Part shown: positions 22,341 to 34,025 of the stretch, piece by piece
Position numbering within the stretch: the stretch's first letter is position 1
How the letters are laid out: each line of letters begins with the position of its first letter
From: Lingula anatina
Taxonomy: Eukaryota; Brachiopoda; Lingulata; Lingulida; Lingulidae
Assembly: GCF_001039355.2 (NCBI RefSeq)
Contig: NW_019776168.1
Location: forward strand, 534,183 to 598,182
Direction of reading: 5' to 3'
Length of the DNA: 64,000 nt
Made by a program: the position numbers and the translations under genes
Notes under the pieces: model-generated
The model's database searches: none
Told to the model about the DNA's origin: nothing
What the model saw: the letters and a program-made list of their open reading frames with translations, nothing else

Positions 22341-24492
22341 TTACATAGATTCTATAATTTTTTGTTTGCAAACTCTGCCAGCTCGTGTTACATAGGGCTG
22401 GGGTGAATGACATTCATCTTTCTGAGGGGTTGATTTGACTTTAACTGGGGACTTAACTGGGGCATTTACAGCAGGCTCTGGGTGATCTGCTAGAATTTTA
22501 AGATCACTGGATTTATTAACCAGATTCTCAGTGCAAATAGGCACTTGTGGGTCAGTGTCATGAGGAACATTGGGCTCTTTTGTTTTGAGAATATGACGCC
22601 TGTTACGTCGATATATACCACCATTAGGAGCTTGTAAAACAAATGAATTTTCATTCACCTTATCAATGACATTGGCAGGTTTCCATAACTTGTCATTTCG
22701 CTGAAATCTGACTGACTCACCTACAGTTATAGGGGGAAGGGGTCGGGAACCATGGTCATAAAATTTCTTCTGCTTTTGACGACTTGAATCTATCTTATGT
22801 TTGACCTTTCCAGGATCAATGAACTGGGGACACAACTGTTGATTGGTCGCAGGTAAAACAGAACGCAACTGCCGTCCTTGTAATAACTGCGCTGGGGAGT
22901 ATCCGATGTCAAGGGGGGACACCCTGTATTCCAATAAGGCCAAATTAGGGTCAGATTTATCAGACTTTGACTTTTCAAACAGTTTCTTTACAATTTGGAC
23001 ATATCTCTCTGCTAGTCCGTTGGACTGAGGGTAATTGGGGCTGGAGGTCACATGTTTGAAATCATATTGCTTAGAGAAATCAGTGAACTCCTGAGAGGCG
23101 TACTGAGGACCATTGTCTGAAATGACAGTTTCTGGGATTCCAAATCTTGCAAATATAACCTTTAACTTGCTGATCACCTGATGACTTTGAGTAGAGGTGA
23201 GTTGAGCTACCTCAAAATACCGACTGTAATAATCAACTATAACTATAAAATCCTTTCCATCCCATGTAAACAAGTCAGTGGCAACTGTTTGCCAGGGGTA
23301 ATCAGGGATGGGGTGTGGCTGCAAAGGTTGTTTAGGGTTGTTATTTCTCTGCATGAGACAAATGGGGCACTTGGAAACAAAATCATTAATGTCACCTGAC
23401 ATGCCTGGCCAAAAAATTGCTGATCTGGCTCGTTTTTGGCATTTCTCTATTCCTTTGTGACCTGTGTGTATAGAATGCAGCATTTTCACCCTTAGTTTCT
23501 GGGGTACAATAACCTTTTGACCTTTGAGCAGTAGGCCATCAATGTAAGACAATTCGTCTCTGTGATTCCAAAATTCTATAATCTCAGAGGGGCAATCACT
23601 CCTTTTAACAGGCCAACCATTTAAAACGGTTTTGCGCAAAGTCTGAAACTGTTCAGTTTGTTCAGTTTCTTGACGAATTTCGTCTAACTTTCTATCACTA
23701 ATAGGAATTTTTGAGAGCACTGCATGTACGTGTGCATCCATTCCTTTAGCGAGCTCTGGGTAGGTGTCTTTTACAAAATTGCGAGACAATGTGTCTGCAA
23801 GTGGTATCTGTGTACCTGGTTTGTAAATTACCTCCAGATCGTATCGCTGTAATTGTAACAGCATTCTCTGCAAGCGTGGAGGGGCTGTATTCAAGGGCTT
23901 CTTGAATATAGGAATTAAAGGTTTGTGGTCTGTCTCCACTACTACTTTACGGCCATAAACGTATTGGTGAAATCTCTTACACCCAAAAACTATCCCAAAC
24001 ATTTCTTTTTCTATTTGGGCATAGTTGATTTCTGATGTATTGAGAGCTTTGGATGCATAAGCTATGGGTTTTCCATCCTGCAACAGTGCAGCACCTAAAC
24101 CATACTTAGAGGCATCAGTCTGTAAGGTAGTGACCTGGCTGGGGTCAAAATACGTTAACGTAGGACTTGGGGCCGCTGTGATTACCTCTTTTACTTCATT
24201 GAGAGCTTTCTCATGCTCATCGATCCAATGAAAAATCATGTCTTTTGCAAGTAACTTGCGAAGGGGGCTGGTAATCTCTGAAAGGTTGGGAGCAAATTTA
24301 GCTAGGTATGTCACCATACCCAGAAAAGTCTCTAACTCTTTCTTATTAGTCGGGGCTTTCATCTCCCTAATTGCTTTGACCTTTTCCGGGTCAGGCTCTA
24401 AGCCTTTTGATGTGATAATGTGACCAAAATATTTTACTTTAGTCACGCCGATTTCCATTTTTTCTCTGTTGAGTTTGATCCCACACTCACGN
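22341..24492 (-). mobile_element. Ty3/Gypsy pol: RT end, RNase H and integrase
   Basis: A single open frame from the assembly gap to a stop at 22341. Counted from the 5' end of the frame including the gap, it contains the RT thumb (VKYFGHIITSKGLEPDPEKV, about 98-117), then RNase H (LQTDASKYGLGAALLQ, 203-218; VETDHKPL). The HHCC integrase zinc finger follows (HSIHTGH, then CPICLMQR, 419-462). The DDE integrase core has LFTWDG with Asp near 486, VISDNGPQ near 537 and Glu in GLAERY near 575. A C-terminal basic and proline-rich tail ends the frame. The family is a mobile LTR retrotransposon of the K02A2.6-like type. No interruption is visible in the surviving part, and with LTR copies only about 2.5% different it was active fairly recently. 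The 5' LTR, gag, protease and the RT palm are missing beyond the gap. Confidence 0.96.
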
Positions 24493-24725
24493 NNNNNNNN
24501 NNNNNNNNNNNNNNNNNNNNNNNNNNNNNNNNNNNNNNNNNNNNNNNNNNNNNNNNNNNNNNNNNNNNNNNNNNNNNNNNNNNNNNNNNNNNNNNNNNNN
24601 NNNNNNNNNNNNNNNNNNNNNNNNNNNNNNNNNNNNNNNNNNNNNNNNNNNNNNNNNNNNNNNNNNNNNNNNNNNNNNNNNNNNNNNNNNNNNNNNNNNN
24701 NNNNNNNNNNNNNNNNNNNNNNNNN
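24493..24725. other. Assembly gap (233 N)
   Basis: A run of N interrupts the Gypsy pol frame. The sequence on its right is not Gypsy, so the gap hides a junction or the missing 5' half of the element. Confidence 0.99.
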
Positions 24726-25260
24726 CAACTTGTAGTTATTTCAAGTTGTGCGGAGGCCTCTATAGGTACAAAAATCAAAATCAAAAACGAACTTCCGTAA
24801 TAGCTTTAATAAAATTTCGATTTCAAACTCATTTTTCAACATTAAATATGCTGTAGATCAACTTTTGGGTCATCTCACATTATTCGAAATTTATTTCTCA
24901 ATATGACAATGTACATATTGTAACCCCAAGTACGTTAATAGCCGAGATAATACACCGTTTATGACACCCTATAAATCTCAAAAAATATTGCCCAATTCAA
25001 ATTCTCGAACTTCCGGTTTGTTTAATAGCCACCTAGCGGCAGACCAGTGGCTCCCGGGCTGGTGAAAAAAATCGTCGCGCTTTGACATTACTGATCTCGA
25101 ATTCTAACGCGAAATAACGCATATGAAATTTATCTCCAAGCTGAGGAGAGCGACGCAGACGAAACCTTGAGACCGGTCGACGTTAGTTCCAAGACTCAAG
25201 TCTAAGGTCCACCGCGCACTTGCATTGCGCATGTGACGTCAGTCAATAACAAAAACAAAT
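24726..25260. repeat. GC-richer dispersed repeat with CRE
   Basis: Unlike its AT-rich surroundings. Positions 25185-25235 recur as an inverted copy at 29011-29061 with one mismatch in 51 bp, and the CTTGAGACCGG phrase at 25165-25176 recurs near 30132. A full CRE palindrome lies at 25234-25241. A possible 5' exon with a donor TTCAA/GTAAGAAC follows at about 25305. Confidence 0.6.
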
Positions 25261-26419
25261 TTATCGCATGCTGTTGCATTGCTGTCTTCTCAGTTAAACT
25301 TCAAGTAAGAACTTTAGTTTTGCGGTTTTCTTCGTTTGATTTGAAATGACGATTTAAGTGTATATCTTGTAAGTTGAATGTCCTCTTATTTTTTTTTTAT
25401 CTAATTTGAATAAAAGAACTATGTTTTGTCTTTAGTCAGTTTAATTTTGAACTTCATTTTTACCCGTCTCGTGAAAGCGATATATATTCATTAGCGTTTT
25501 TGGTACGTACTGTACAGTAGTAGTACACTGTGGTAATACATGTGCCTCTCACAATAGTCATGGTGGTGCAAATGTCCGTCTAATTAAACATTTTGACGAA
25601 GTACAAAATCACACAAATATATAAATACTTGACTAGAATAAAAAATTTTAGAGGCAGGTTAATTTTTTATTTTCTCTTTTTAAAAACACACATTTATTTT
25701 AAAAGTATTATATTGTCATATTTTAAAAGTCACACTAAGCTAGCCCAGAATGCAAAATTAAAAAATATTATTAGATTTTTGTGATGTCCCTTGTTATTCC
25801 TCTTCTTCTTCTTATAATTATTATACCAGTAATTCAAGCTGTAATTTTTATATCTAAATCATTCCTATTGAAAAAAAAAAAAATATCATGATTGTTGTAT
25901 TCTAACCAATGCATAACTTCCATTTGGACATACCATAGTGTTCCCATCAAATGTTGTGGATGACATTAATTTTGCTAGTTAAGAAAAAAAGAATTTGTAG
26001 ATTTTTTTCTTTTATTGGCATTAAAGACAATTATTATAAATTCAAAAAATTTGCCAAGAAAATCCATTGGATCATTCAAGCTATTTATTTGATATTTGGT
26101 GATCATTTCAGCATCTTTCCTTTCAGCATACTTTATGAATAATATGTTAGAAGTAATTGAAAGTTTAATGGTAAAATATTGGCTCAATTCTCTTTCAGCA
26201 GAATTGTCTCATTGTTTCTTGTGCATAGGACTACATTGTGGTGGCATCTGCATCAGGAAGGTATTCAACTTATTTGTTACACAATCTGCATGGTGTAAGC
26301 ACTCAGCATAGTTGGACCCCTTTGCAAATTTTGGACAAACGGTACCCTCTACCAGTGCGGCAGATTATATAGGGGAAAATGGAAAATCCACCCTGTGACC
26401 TTTGGCTAGTTGATAGTGA

Positions 26420-26490
<71 letters not shown>

Positions 26491-27963
26491 TATATAATAT
26501 ATATATTTGAAAGCGTATGTTTCATTTTGCAGAATGATTGACCCCAAACCACATAATACAAGGATTTACAGTTTAGCCGTAGGATTATGTACAAAAAAAT
26601 AAAAACAATTCTTATTCATGTGTACATTACAGAATACGTTACTCTTATTTCACCTATATACATTTCAGGTTTCAGGCCCTGCATGTACAAGGTACTGGTA
26701 CAGTACCTTTGGGTTCACAAAACTGCTGCAATAGTTGTGAAATATCATTCCTCTTCGTTTGTTGCAGGCCTACATTTTAGTCTTCAGTCATTAGCTTCAT
26801 TCACAAGCTAAGATTCACTGCATGGAAAAAATGTTCCATTGTATCCTTGTAGATCGCTGGACCTGTTGTGATCATGAACTAAGGGAAGAATGCAAATCCT
26901 CCTTCAAATTAATTTTTTATTGAGGGTATGGGGTATGGGTATGCCTCAGCATTTGTATTTTCCTTATATTTAAGGTTTAAATTCACGTTTGTTATCAGAA
27001 GTTTGTTGCAGTCTGGTTAGTTTCAGAAAACAAAGAGATTTTAAACAGACTTTTATTGAAGTATCCAACAAAGTACCATGTTAAATTGGTCCTGTTATAT
27101 TTGCTCCCATTAACCAACGCAAGTTAACAGGTACAAACTTCAGGCAAGGATGGACAGAATACAAAGTACTGATCGAAAATGTAGCATAATCAGATTGTAC
27201 AATGTACATCATCCGTCTGATCATCAAGTCTGTACAAGTTTATGGACATTTTAATTTTTTTTCCAAATATTTATGAGAAAATTCATATTTATAAGTTGAA
27301 CAAAATTCTCAGTTTTATTGAAAAATAATTGAGGAATCTGCATCAGAAACATATTATTAATATTATCATTGATTAAACGTGATACGACTTTGGTGTTACA
27401 TTAATAAATATGAAATTCCATTGTAAACTGTTATTGCAAGTTTTAAAACGAAATTCAAAGTGTGTAAATAATTTAACATGGCCTGACAGTAGAAATAACT
27501 GAAAAAATAGAACCCACAAGACATTTTTTCTCTCTCTTTCAGGGTATACTGTACAAATCTAGTTAGTACATGAAATATTGGAACAATAATCTTTCCAACA
27601 TCTCTTAATCAACCAAGGGTAAAAACCTTCGTAGAAATGAAAAAAAATTTATAGGTTCTTCTCTATTTGGGGGTCACCATGTAATACAACAATGACATTG
27701 ATAGTGCTGATTATAGAGATAGTACTAATTATAGTACGTGTATTATGACATCTTTGTGCTGATTATTAAGCGTGACTAACTTAAAATTCACACCAAAAGT
27801 TGAACACCACAGATTTTGATTGGTATAACTGAGCAAGGGAACTATTGTATTTACAAATGTGATAAAATACTTCAGGTTATCTATGATTTAGCAGGAGAGG
27901 ACCACGTTTCTGACTTCCAGAAGTAGCAGAGTCCTTTGGCCTCTGTGAATTAGGAGGTCAATG
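25261..27963. other. AT-rich intergenic DNA
   Basis: Contains a long TA microsatellite (26421-26487). Otherwise there are only short open frames of low-complexity composition. No recognised gene. Confidence 0.5.
26421..26487. repeat. (TA)n microsatellite
   Basis: About 67 bp of uninterrupted TA dinucleotides. Confidence 0.98.
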
Positions 27964-28138
27964 TTAATTGACATTGGTAACACGAAAGTATTCCTCAACT
28001 CTCCTCGGCGGTAGTTTTACTGCATCTGAACCATCGGTAGCGTGTCTGCTAACTTTGACAAACATCACTGAACATTTTGAATGATTCTCAGGCATGTTAC
28101 AGACTCCATGTATTTCAGTGGGCATAAATTCTACATGA
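27964..28138 (-). CDS. Possible terminal coding exon, unidentified
   Basis: A 175-nt block after a fair acceptor (ACATTGCAG) is open to TAA at 27964. It reads HVEFMPTEIHGVCNMPEN, then a KCSVMFVKVSRHATDGSDAV stretch, then LPPRRVEEYFRVTNVN. Balanced amino-acid use makes it look more like protein than the neighbouring frames. No partner exon was found to the right, so it may be a fragment or chance. Confidence 0.3.
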
Positions 28139-29010
28139 CTGCAATGTTGAAATAATCCAAAACCAATATATAACTTGCATAAGGCAAAGTGTATAAGCAA
28201 ATCAGATGAGAAAAACATTTTTTTATTTGCACTGTTGAAAAAAATAAGAGGTTTGCAAACATGGATTGCATAAAACTGGAAAACTGTAACAACTTATTCA
28301 TATGTTTGTGCATTTGATTGTTTTTCTGTTGTAATAAAGATTTTTTTGCATTCGCACAAGTAGGCCTACTGCTATCAGGATACTAGATTATGAAGTTTAC
28401 CTAAAATCCTTTAAAGCATGTACAGTAAAAAAAAAAATGAAATTCTATATCCATGCAGGTTTAATTTTCATATCAAAATTAAAAATCAGTATTAAAATAA
28501 ATAAATAAATAAATAAATAAAAACACACAAGCCTGCCACACTGTCACTAAATTTTTATGTATTTTATTTATGTTTATAATTTTATTCTAATGCATTATAA
28601 ACACTATGTGAAAATTATATTTTAAGAAAAAAAAATTGAAGAAAGTTTTCACCAGAACTCATACAGAGCTGTGGCACTGCCCTAAAAATCTGTCTATGGG
28701 ATGTTAGTGCTGGAAGGTCCATACACTGATGTATTAATATCACTGCATGAAAATATGAGACAACATTGAAGGAAAAAAAAAATTTTGAAACAACATTGAA
28801 TGAAAAAATAATTGCATGAAAGAATTGCATGAAAAATACTGCAAGAAAATATGAGACAACATTGAATGGAAAAAATAATATTGCATGAATATGAAACACT
28901 GAATAACAAAAATTTCAATTGAATGAAAAATATAGCGGCAGACCCTCAACGCTGTATCATGCCATAGATCATATAGCGTCATTAGCGATGACCTATTTAT
29001 ATACGACCTT
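28139..29010. repeat. Low-complexity stretch with short tandem phrases
   Basis: An (AAAT)n run at 28495-28520. At 28740-28910 several irregular copies of ATGAGACAACATTGAATG and TTGCATGAAA-like phrases occur, roughly 30-60 bp apart. No gene. Confidence 0.6.
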
Positions 29011-29061
29011 CACATGCGCAATGCAAGTGCGTGGTGGACCTTAGACTTGAGTCTTGGAACT
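29011..29061 (-). repeat. Inverted copy of 25185-25235
   Basis: Fifty-one bases matching the reverse complement of 25185-25235 with one mismatch. It directly abuts the left terminal inverted repeat of the next element. Confidence 0.85.
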
Positions 29062-29062
29062 A

Positions 29063-30113
29063 GTCAGCACTAGATCATATACGGCAGCGGGACGGAAGTG
29101 AGTAATCCAACATGGCGGTCCCTAGCGACGAGATGCTAAGGCTGATATTCGAATGTTGTAGTGCCGATCAAAACACAGTTCAATTGTTTTTTTTTAATCG
29201 TATAATAACTAGGAATATAGCATATAATTTTTATTTACTTTTTAATTTATCTTTTTATTTTTTAATCGTATTATACCTAGGATTTTGTAAACTTTGCGAT
29301 TTGAATAAAGTAGATGAATTCCACCTCCTGCTAGAGTGCAAAGCATATGATTCAATACGTGATCCCTTCAGAGGGCAGCTGTCAGAGTTCCTACCCCTAG
29401 GCGACTTCAGCTTTAATGATCTGTATAATTTTCTTATGGGTGCTCGATCAAGACTTAAATATTCTTAGAATGGTTATGCGTTTTGTAAAATAGATGCTTC
29501 CAACAAAGGGAACAAACCCTCTCTTATACATTGTACTCTTTTCAGTGTTTGTATTTAAATTCATCGCCTGTAGATTTTAATTACACATTTAATATATATC
29601 ACTTTATAAACTCATTTATTAGTATTATTATACATTTATCTAATTGGGTCTAAATGCGTTTCCACGTCCTGCAAATTTACGTAGGCCCTATCTGTAGCTG
29701 GAGTTGTCTGTTTGACCTCTATGATTGTACTTCGGCCCATTTTAAACACGTATTCATCTATATCGCATCAAAATCATGTATATTTATTCATTTACTTGTT
29801 TGTACTCTGCTACAGTTAGATGTACTGTCTTTGATTGTACCTTATTTGTGAAGGTGTAGGGCCTATCAATAAAGAATCCCTAGGGATATAGCATACATGT
29901 ATATTTTCCTAGATATTTTGCTGTAAAACTACATCCTATAAATGTCTCGGCGGCGCCACTCGGAACTACTCGGATGTCTCCGCACTCGACAATAAGTATG
30001 GTTAGTATGGAGCTTGCGGAATGAGCCGAGGATTGCCGATTGCGGCGGCGCTGGGGGCCGCCATGTTGGATTACTCACTTCCGTCCCGCTGCCGTATATG
30101 ATCTAGTGCTGAC
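29063..30113. mobile_element. 1051-bp segment with perfect 56-bp terminal inverted repeats
   Basis: 29063-29118 and 30058-30113 are exact reverse complements over 56 bp, starting GTCAGCACTAGATC and ending CAACATGGCGG. No target-site duplication is evident. Inside is a LINE-type tail (29279-29468), then AT-rich sequence and a GC-rich right end (29945-30057). It could be a non-autonomous DNA transposon, a fold-back element, or two inverted copies of one repeat around a LINE. Confidence 0.8.
29112..29468 (+). pseudogene. C-terminal remnant of a non-LTR retrotransposon protein
   Basis: The frame ends with FCKLCDLNKVDEFHLLLEC, a CxxC...H...C finger followed by AYDSIRDPFRGQL. This is the tail typical of LINE reverse transcriptases of the jockey/CR1 superfamily. 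The RT itself is absent. The upstream part of the open frame, starting inside the inverted repeat, is AT-rich and probably unrelated. Confidence 0.65.
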
Positions 30114-30612
30114 CGGTCGGGTCCGTCGACCCTTGAGACCGGAGGCCCCCCGTAGCTAGCTCCGCCCACCGTAACAGACATCGGACAATAGAGAGGCTTG
30201 CGTGTAATCTCCTTCTGTTATAACTCCTTGGGGGTATCTCAAAGACAATTTGTACCAGAATCCTCAAATTATTGGTTAACTGTGGGGAGCAACCACCGCA
30301 AAAATCAGGCATGCCCAGAAATGCACTGCATGACGTCACGCTTAGCCCACTGCGCATGCGTGCACTTTTAATGAGTTGCTAGATTGCCATAGGAAAATGA
30401 ATGGGTTCGCGATTCGTGGGTAATTCGTGATAATTGACAAACTAACGGCCTGATGCCGATAGACAGCAACGCTGTGCTGTGCTTCAAGCAACTCCTGACC
30501 AAATATCGCTGGGGTTTTTAAAAAAATTCTGTTGTACACACGTACTAAGAAGTTTGCCGTGTATGCCTAGCCTACCCTCAGCAAAACGCACATATTTTCA
30601 GAAATAGTGATT
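30114..30612. promoter_or_regulatory. GC-richer stretch with CRE and NRF1-like site
   Basis: A full CRE palindrome (30331-30338) is followed by GCGCATGCGTGC (30352-30363), which is NRF1-like. It may be the promoter of an unseen transcript or part of the neighbouring repeat. The 3' end of the two-exon gene lies at its right edge. Confidence 0.3.
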
Positions 30613-31355
30613 TTAGACGGTAGATTCACTCAGAAACAAAGGCAAACTAATTCGTTGCCGATAGCACCAGCAGATAGCAGCACCATACAGAGTCTGTTTA
30701 TAAACTTTCATGGCAATTGAAGAACTTTTACCACTGTACAAAAAAGCACTTGGCACAAATGTGAAACTGCCCAGGGCAAGGCCAAGAATTCTATCAGTAT
30801 TTTCAATCATATTATCAGATTCTACATAAATTGACTGACAATATCACTACTCAGTATTTAACTAATCTCTTAATCCAAAATTCCTATCATCATCTAATAA
30901 TAATGCAAATTTCTTCTTTCAGATTGCTATTTATTTTAAATTTTAATGCTTCAACTGTTCCAAAATAATCTTGTAGTAAAGGAAAAATGCAAATAAGAAG
31001 TGGAAGACCAATTTTACCCACATTATTCAATTATTTGAATATAAAAAGAATAAGATCACGATTTAACAAATTAAAATAATCTTTCATGAACTCTTTCATG
31101 AATAACATATTAAACAAAATTAAAGTTATAAGTTAGTGGTAATGGCTTATTCTGGAATATATGACCTCTGCACATCATCAGTACCTGACTTGGTACAGTA
31201 TAGTTACTACTTGGATACAGAGTTAGATTTAATAATGTAACAATAAGAACAATATATATTACAATAAACTTCTCTGCACATGTCAGACGCTTGTTACCAT
31301 GAACTAACACTACTTGACTATGAGCACTTATCACAGAGTCTGTGTGCGATGCCAT
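30613..31355 (-). CDS. Two-exon small membrane protein, unrecognised
   Basis: Exons 31185-31355 (57 codons) and 30613-30834 (73 codons plus stop) join in phase 0 through a GT-AG intron (donor GTCAG/GTACTG, acceptor ATTGTCAG), giving 130 aa. The protein starts MASHTDSVISAHSQ and has a hydrophobic segment at about 30-47 (FIVIYIVLIVTLLNLTLY). A polar loop with possible N-glycosylation at NYT follows, then a second hydrophobic stretch at about 72-86 (ILGLALGSFTFVPSAFLY). The layout recalls small two-pass proteins such as TMEM230-like families, but I do not recognise it. A CCAAT box (31368-31372 on the plus strand as ATTGG) and an E-box TCACGTGA (31382-31389) sit just upstream of the ATG. This supports a real promoter. 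Function unknown. Confidence 0.5.
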
Positions 31356-31440
31356 TTTTGTGCTGTGATTGGCTAGTTGAGTCACGTGAAGCACTACTGT
31401 AGCGCCCTCGCGTATCGCGTGAATGCTGCGCATTTCTGGC
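31356..31440 (-). promoter_or_regulatory. Promoter-like block of the small membrane protein gene
   Basis: Inverted CCAAT box at 31368-31372, CACGTG E-box at 31383-31388 and a CpG-rich GCGCCCTCGCGTATCGCG stretch just beyond. All lie within 90 bp upstream of the proposed ATG. Confidence 0.45.
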
Positions 31441-31599
31441 CATGATTATCCAAAAGAAGAAATGTGTTTAAGGAATAGACAATTTTTTGGCGAGGTATGA
31501 AAGTTTGCATCCAATGCCTCGGAAGCCATTTGGGGCATACTTTTTAAAAAGAACAGAACTTTTATGCGAATCGAACAAGAAAACTCAAACTTTGGGGAA

Positions 31600-31930
31600 T
31601 GATCATATGACTTCCTAATCAAGTTCAACATAAGGACGGAACATTTGCAAAGTTCAGTTCATAGTGAAAAGTACGTCAAATGTCAATTTCAAGGTCACAG
31701 CACGCTTGCCAGTATAAGACTTCCTATTTAAGTTCAATATGGGCGTATCTCTGCCAGTATTGGATATATAATAGGCCAGAAAACTTGCAAAGTGCAGTTC
31801 TTCATGAAAAGTAGGTCAAATGTAGGTGAATTTCAAGGTCACAGTTAGTTGTATGACTTCCTATTCAAGTTCAAATGTTACTATGGGGGTATCTCTGCTA
31901 ATTTTGGAGTATATTTCACATCTTATTTTC
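31600..31930. repeat. Tandem repeat, unit about 135 bp, TTTCAAGGTCACAG type
   Basis: Successive units carry ACTTCCTATTxAAGTTCAA, TCTCTGCCAGTATTGG, AAAAGTAxGTCAAATGT and TTTCAAGGTCACAG. It is the reverse-orientation relative of the repeat at 6.4-6.7 kb. Confidence 0.75.
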
Positions 31931-32022
31931 ACAACTTGTATATTGCGATGTTGTACTTTTTGATATAGCCGCAAGGGAAAAAACGACACCACTTACAGTT
32001 TTGTGCTTGACAATCTCTAAAA

Positions 32023-32059
<37 letters not shown>

Positions 32060-34025
32060 AAAAAAAGAAGTCTCTATCATTTACGGTTCCAGAATCAGAG
32101 AGAGTTTTTAGTTTCGGCATCTAATGGCTGCTTCTCCTGTGAAAACGCACCGATTGCCCCAAACTCCCGAAGATGAAAGGAGTCCCTAATTGTAACTCCT
32201 TACTATAATACATGTATGAGAGCTTAGGTCTGAGTAGTTTCATAAAATTGCCACAAACAAATATTTTTTCCAGAAAATGTCCATTTTTAGAAAATTATGG
32301 CCCGTTTGACATAGAAATAAAGAAAACAAAGGTCAAAGGTAAAATCAAGGGGCATATTTGGAATCTCTGCATATATTTCAACAGGTGAGATCGCAATAAG
32401 AACGTAAGACATGAAAATGTCTTGTCCATTGGTGCCATGAGTATCAGTTGTCTCTGAAAACCTACCCTTTAAATCAGTATCTCTCAACTATTGTTAGGCA
32501 TACATGTAGAACTCATGACTGCAACAAATATTATGTGTGAAATATCATTAGTTCACTGAGTGAAATATCATTAGTTCACTGAGATGTATAACAACACCTA
32601 ATGCCGACAATAGCTCAAAACAGGTCAAATAGTCTGATGCTATTATACATTCATAAGGATCAAACAAATGCACTCCCCTAGCAAAGAAAGTGACACCCCT
32701 ACCACATTTATGTACAATGCAAGAAAGGTATTCATAGATTTAATTCTTCTATTACATAACAACTAAGCAACCGATTATCGTGTAAATTGGGGGTGTAAGT
32801 AGTAGAACCTAGCCTGACCATTGAAATTTTCAACCTTATTTTTTTAAATATGCGGCTCGTAGTGAGAGGGACAATCGTTTCTAAGTGATTGACATAGGAG
32901 AGAGAGTTCCATGAAAACCATTCAGATGGTTAGGTAACATAATAACAAAACAAGAACATGGGCAAGATTGCCTGGGTAAGGCCGACCGAAGGAAACCACA
33001 TCTAGAGAAAAAAGAACTTGACTGCAACATATTTAACAAGAATAGGGCAAACGTCAGAAAAATCGCCATTACATGCATTGCCGCAGAGTTGCTCAGGGGA
33101 AACCAGTGAACCGTCCACATCTAGTCAGGCATGGACACCAACCAACAGCTAGGCAATGGTACTGTCCTCAGGTTAAGCATTGTGAAAAGTGGTGAACGCT
33201 TAAGGGTTTGGAGAACAGCTGGTGGGAAGTAACTTCCTAAGTTTCCGCCTCTGGTCGACAGGACCTACCCCGTGGTTCTTAAATTGCCCTAAACCGTTCA
33301 GCATACCTTTCCTAACTACAGTCAAATGGCCAAATGTAGGTGAATATTATAATTGAATATTATAATTCTGTAAACAATAAAAACTGTTACCGTAACTTGC
33401 TTTAAGCATGTCCAACGGCCTCCTATACCGCTCTCTCTCCTTCAAAATGGCGCCCTGTTCATAAATATCAACTGGGTCACCTTTTATGTAGCGTTATTTG
33501 TTTTTTTTTTTAACACTGAATAGCAACAAAGACCTTCAATATATTTCCATTCATTTTAGCTTTAAATCGGATTCTTGAAAATTTAGACATAGCTCCGAGA
33601 AAAAAGACTTTACAATAAAATTGCTTTTACCTCGAGTTTTTTTCCCTTTCTGTACATACGTATGTAGGTAGATTGTCGCACCCGTCTGGGAATTTTGTAT
33701 GGTGCCTGTTTACTCGTTGCCAAGCTACCGCACGGTACACAAATGGATATAGAAATAATACCTAACGTGCTTTATAGATCACGCCAAAAACAAAAACAAA
33801 CCCCATAAAATCATTATGATAAAATAAATAAATAACAAAAATGTCAATAATGATAATTAAAAATGGTTTATCTCTGCGTTCTAATTTGGTTGTAGACGAT
33901 TGCTGAAACAAATCAAAATGACAAATCCAGCCCGCAACCCGTTTCAGAAGGAAAGGGATGCACACTAAGGCCCACAAAAATAAAACCACCAACTGCATCA
34001 TATTGCATCTTTGATGTGAACCGTC
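31931..34025. other. Intergenic DNA with an (AAAT)n run
   Basis: An (AAAT)n run lies at 32020-32060. The stretch 32880-33300 is more complex in composition and may be an unrecognised old element, but I can assign no gene. A direct 22-bp duplication (GTGAAATATCATTAGTTCACTGA type) is at 32538-32582. Confidence 0.45.

Noticed and set aside
22341-24728. Gypsy pol considered as an endogenous retrovirus with env
   Set aside because: Only about 220 bp separate the pol stop from the polypurine tract, so there is no room for an envelope gene.
26365-26547. Open frame rich in IYIYIY
   Set aside because: It is the translation of a TA microsatellite.
28615-28982. Several overlapping Phe-rich minus-strand frames
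   Set aside because: Low-complexity, derived from short irregular tandem phrases; no splice or codon-bias support.
32881-33120. Minus-strand frame of 79 codons with a hydrophobic start
   Set aside because: Could mimic a signal peptide, but I saw no promoter, homology or partner exon.
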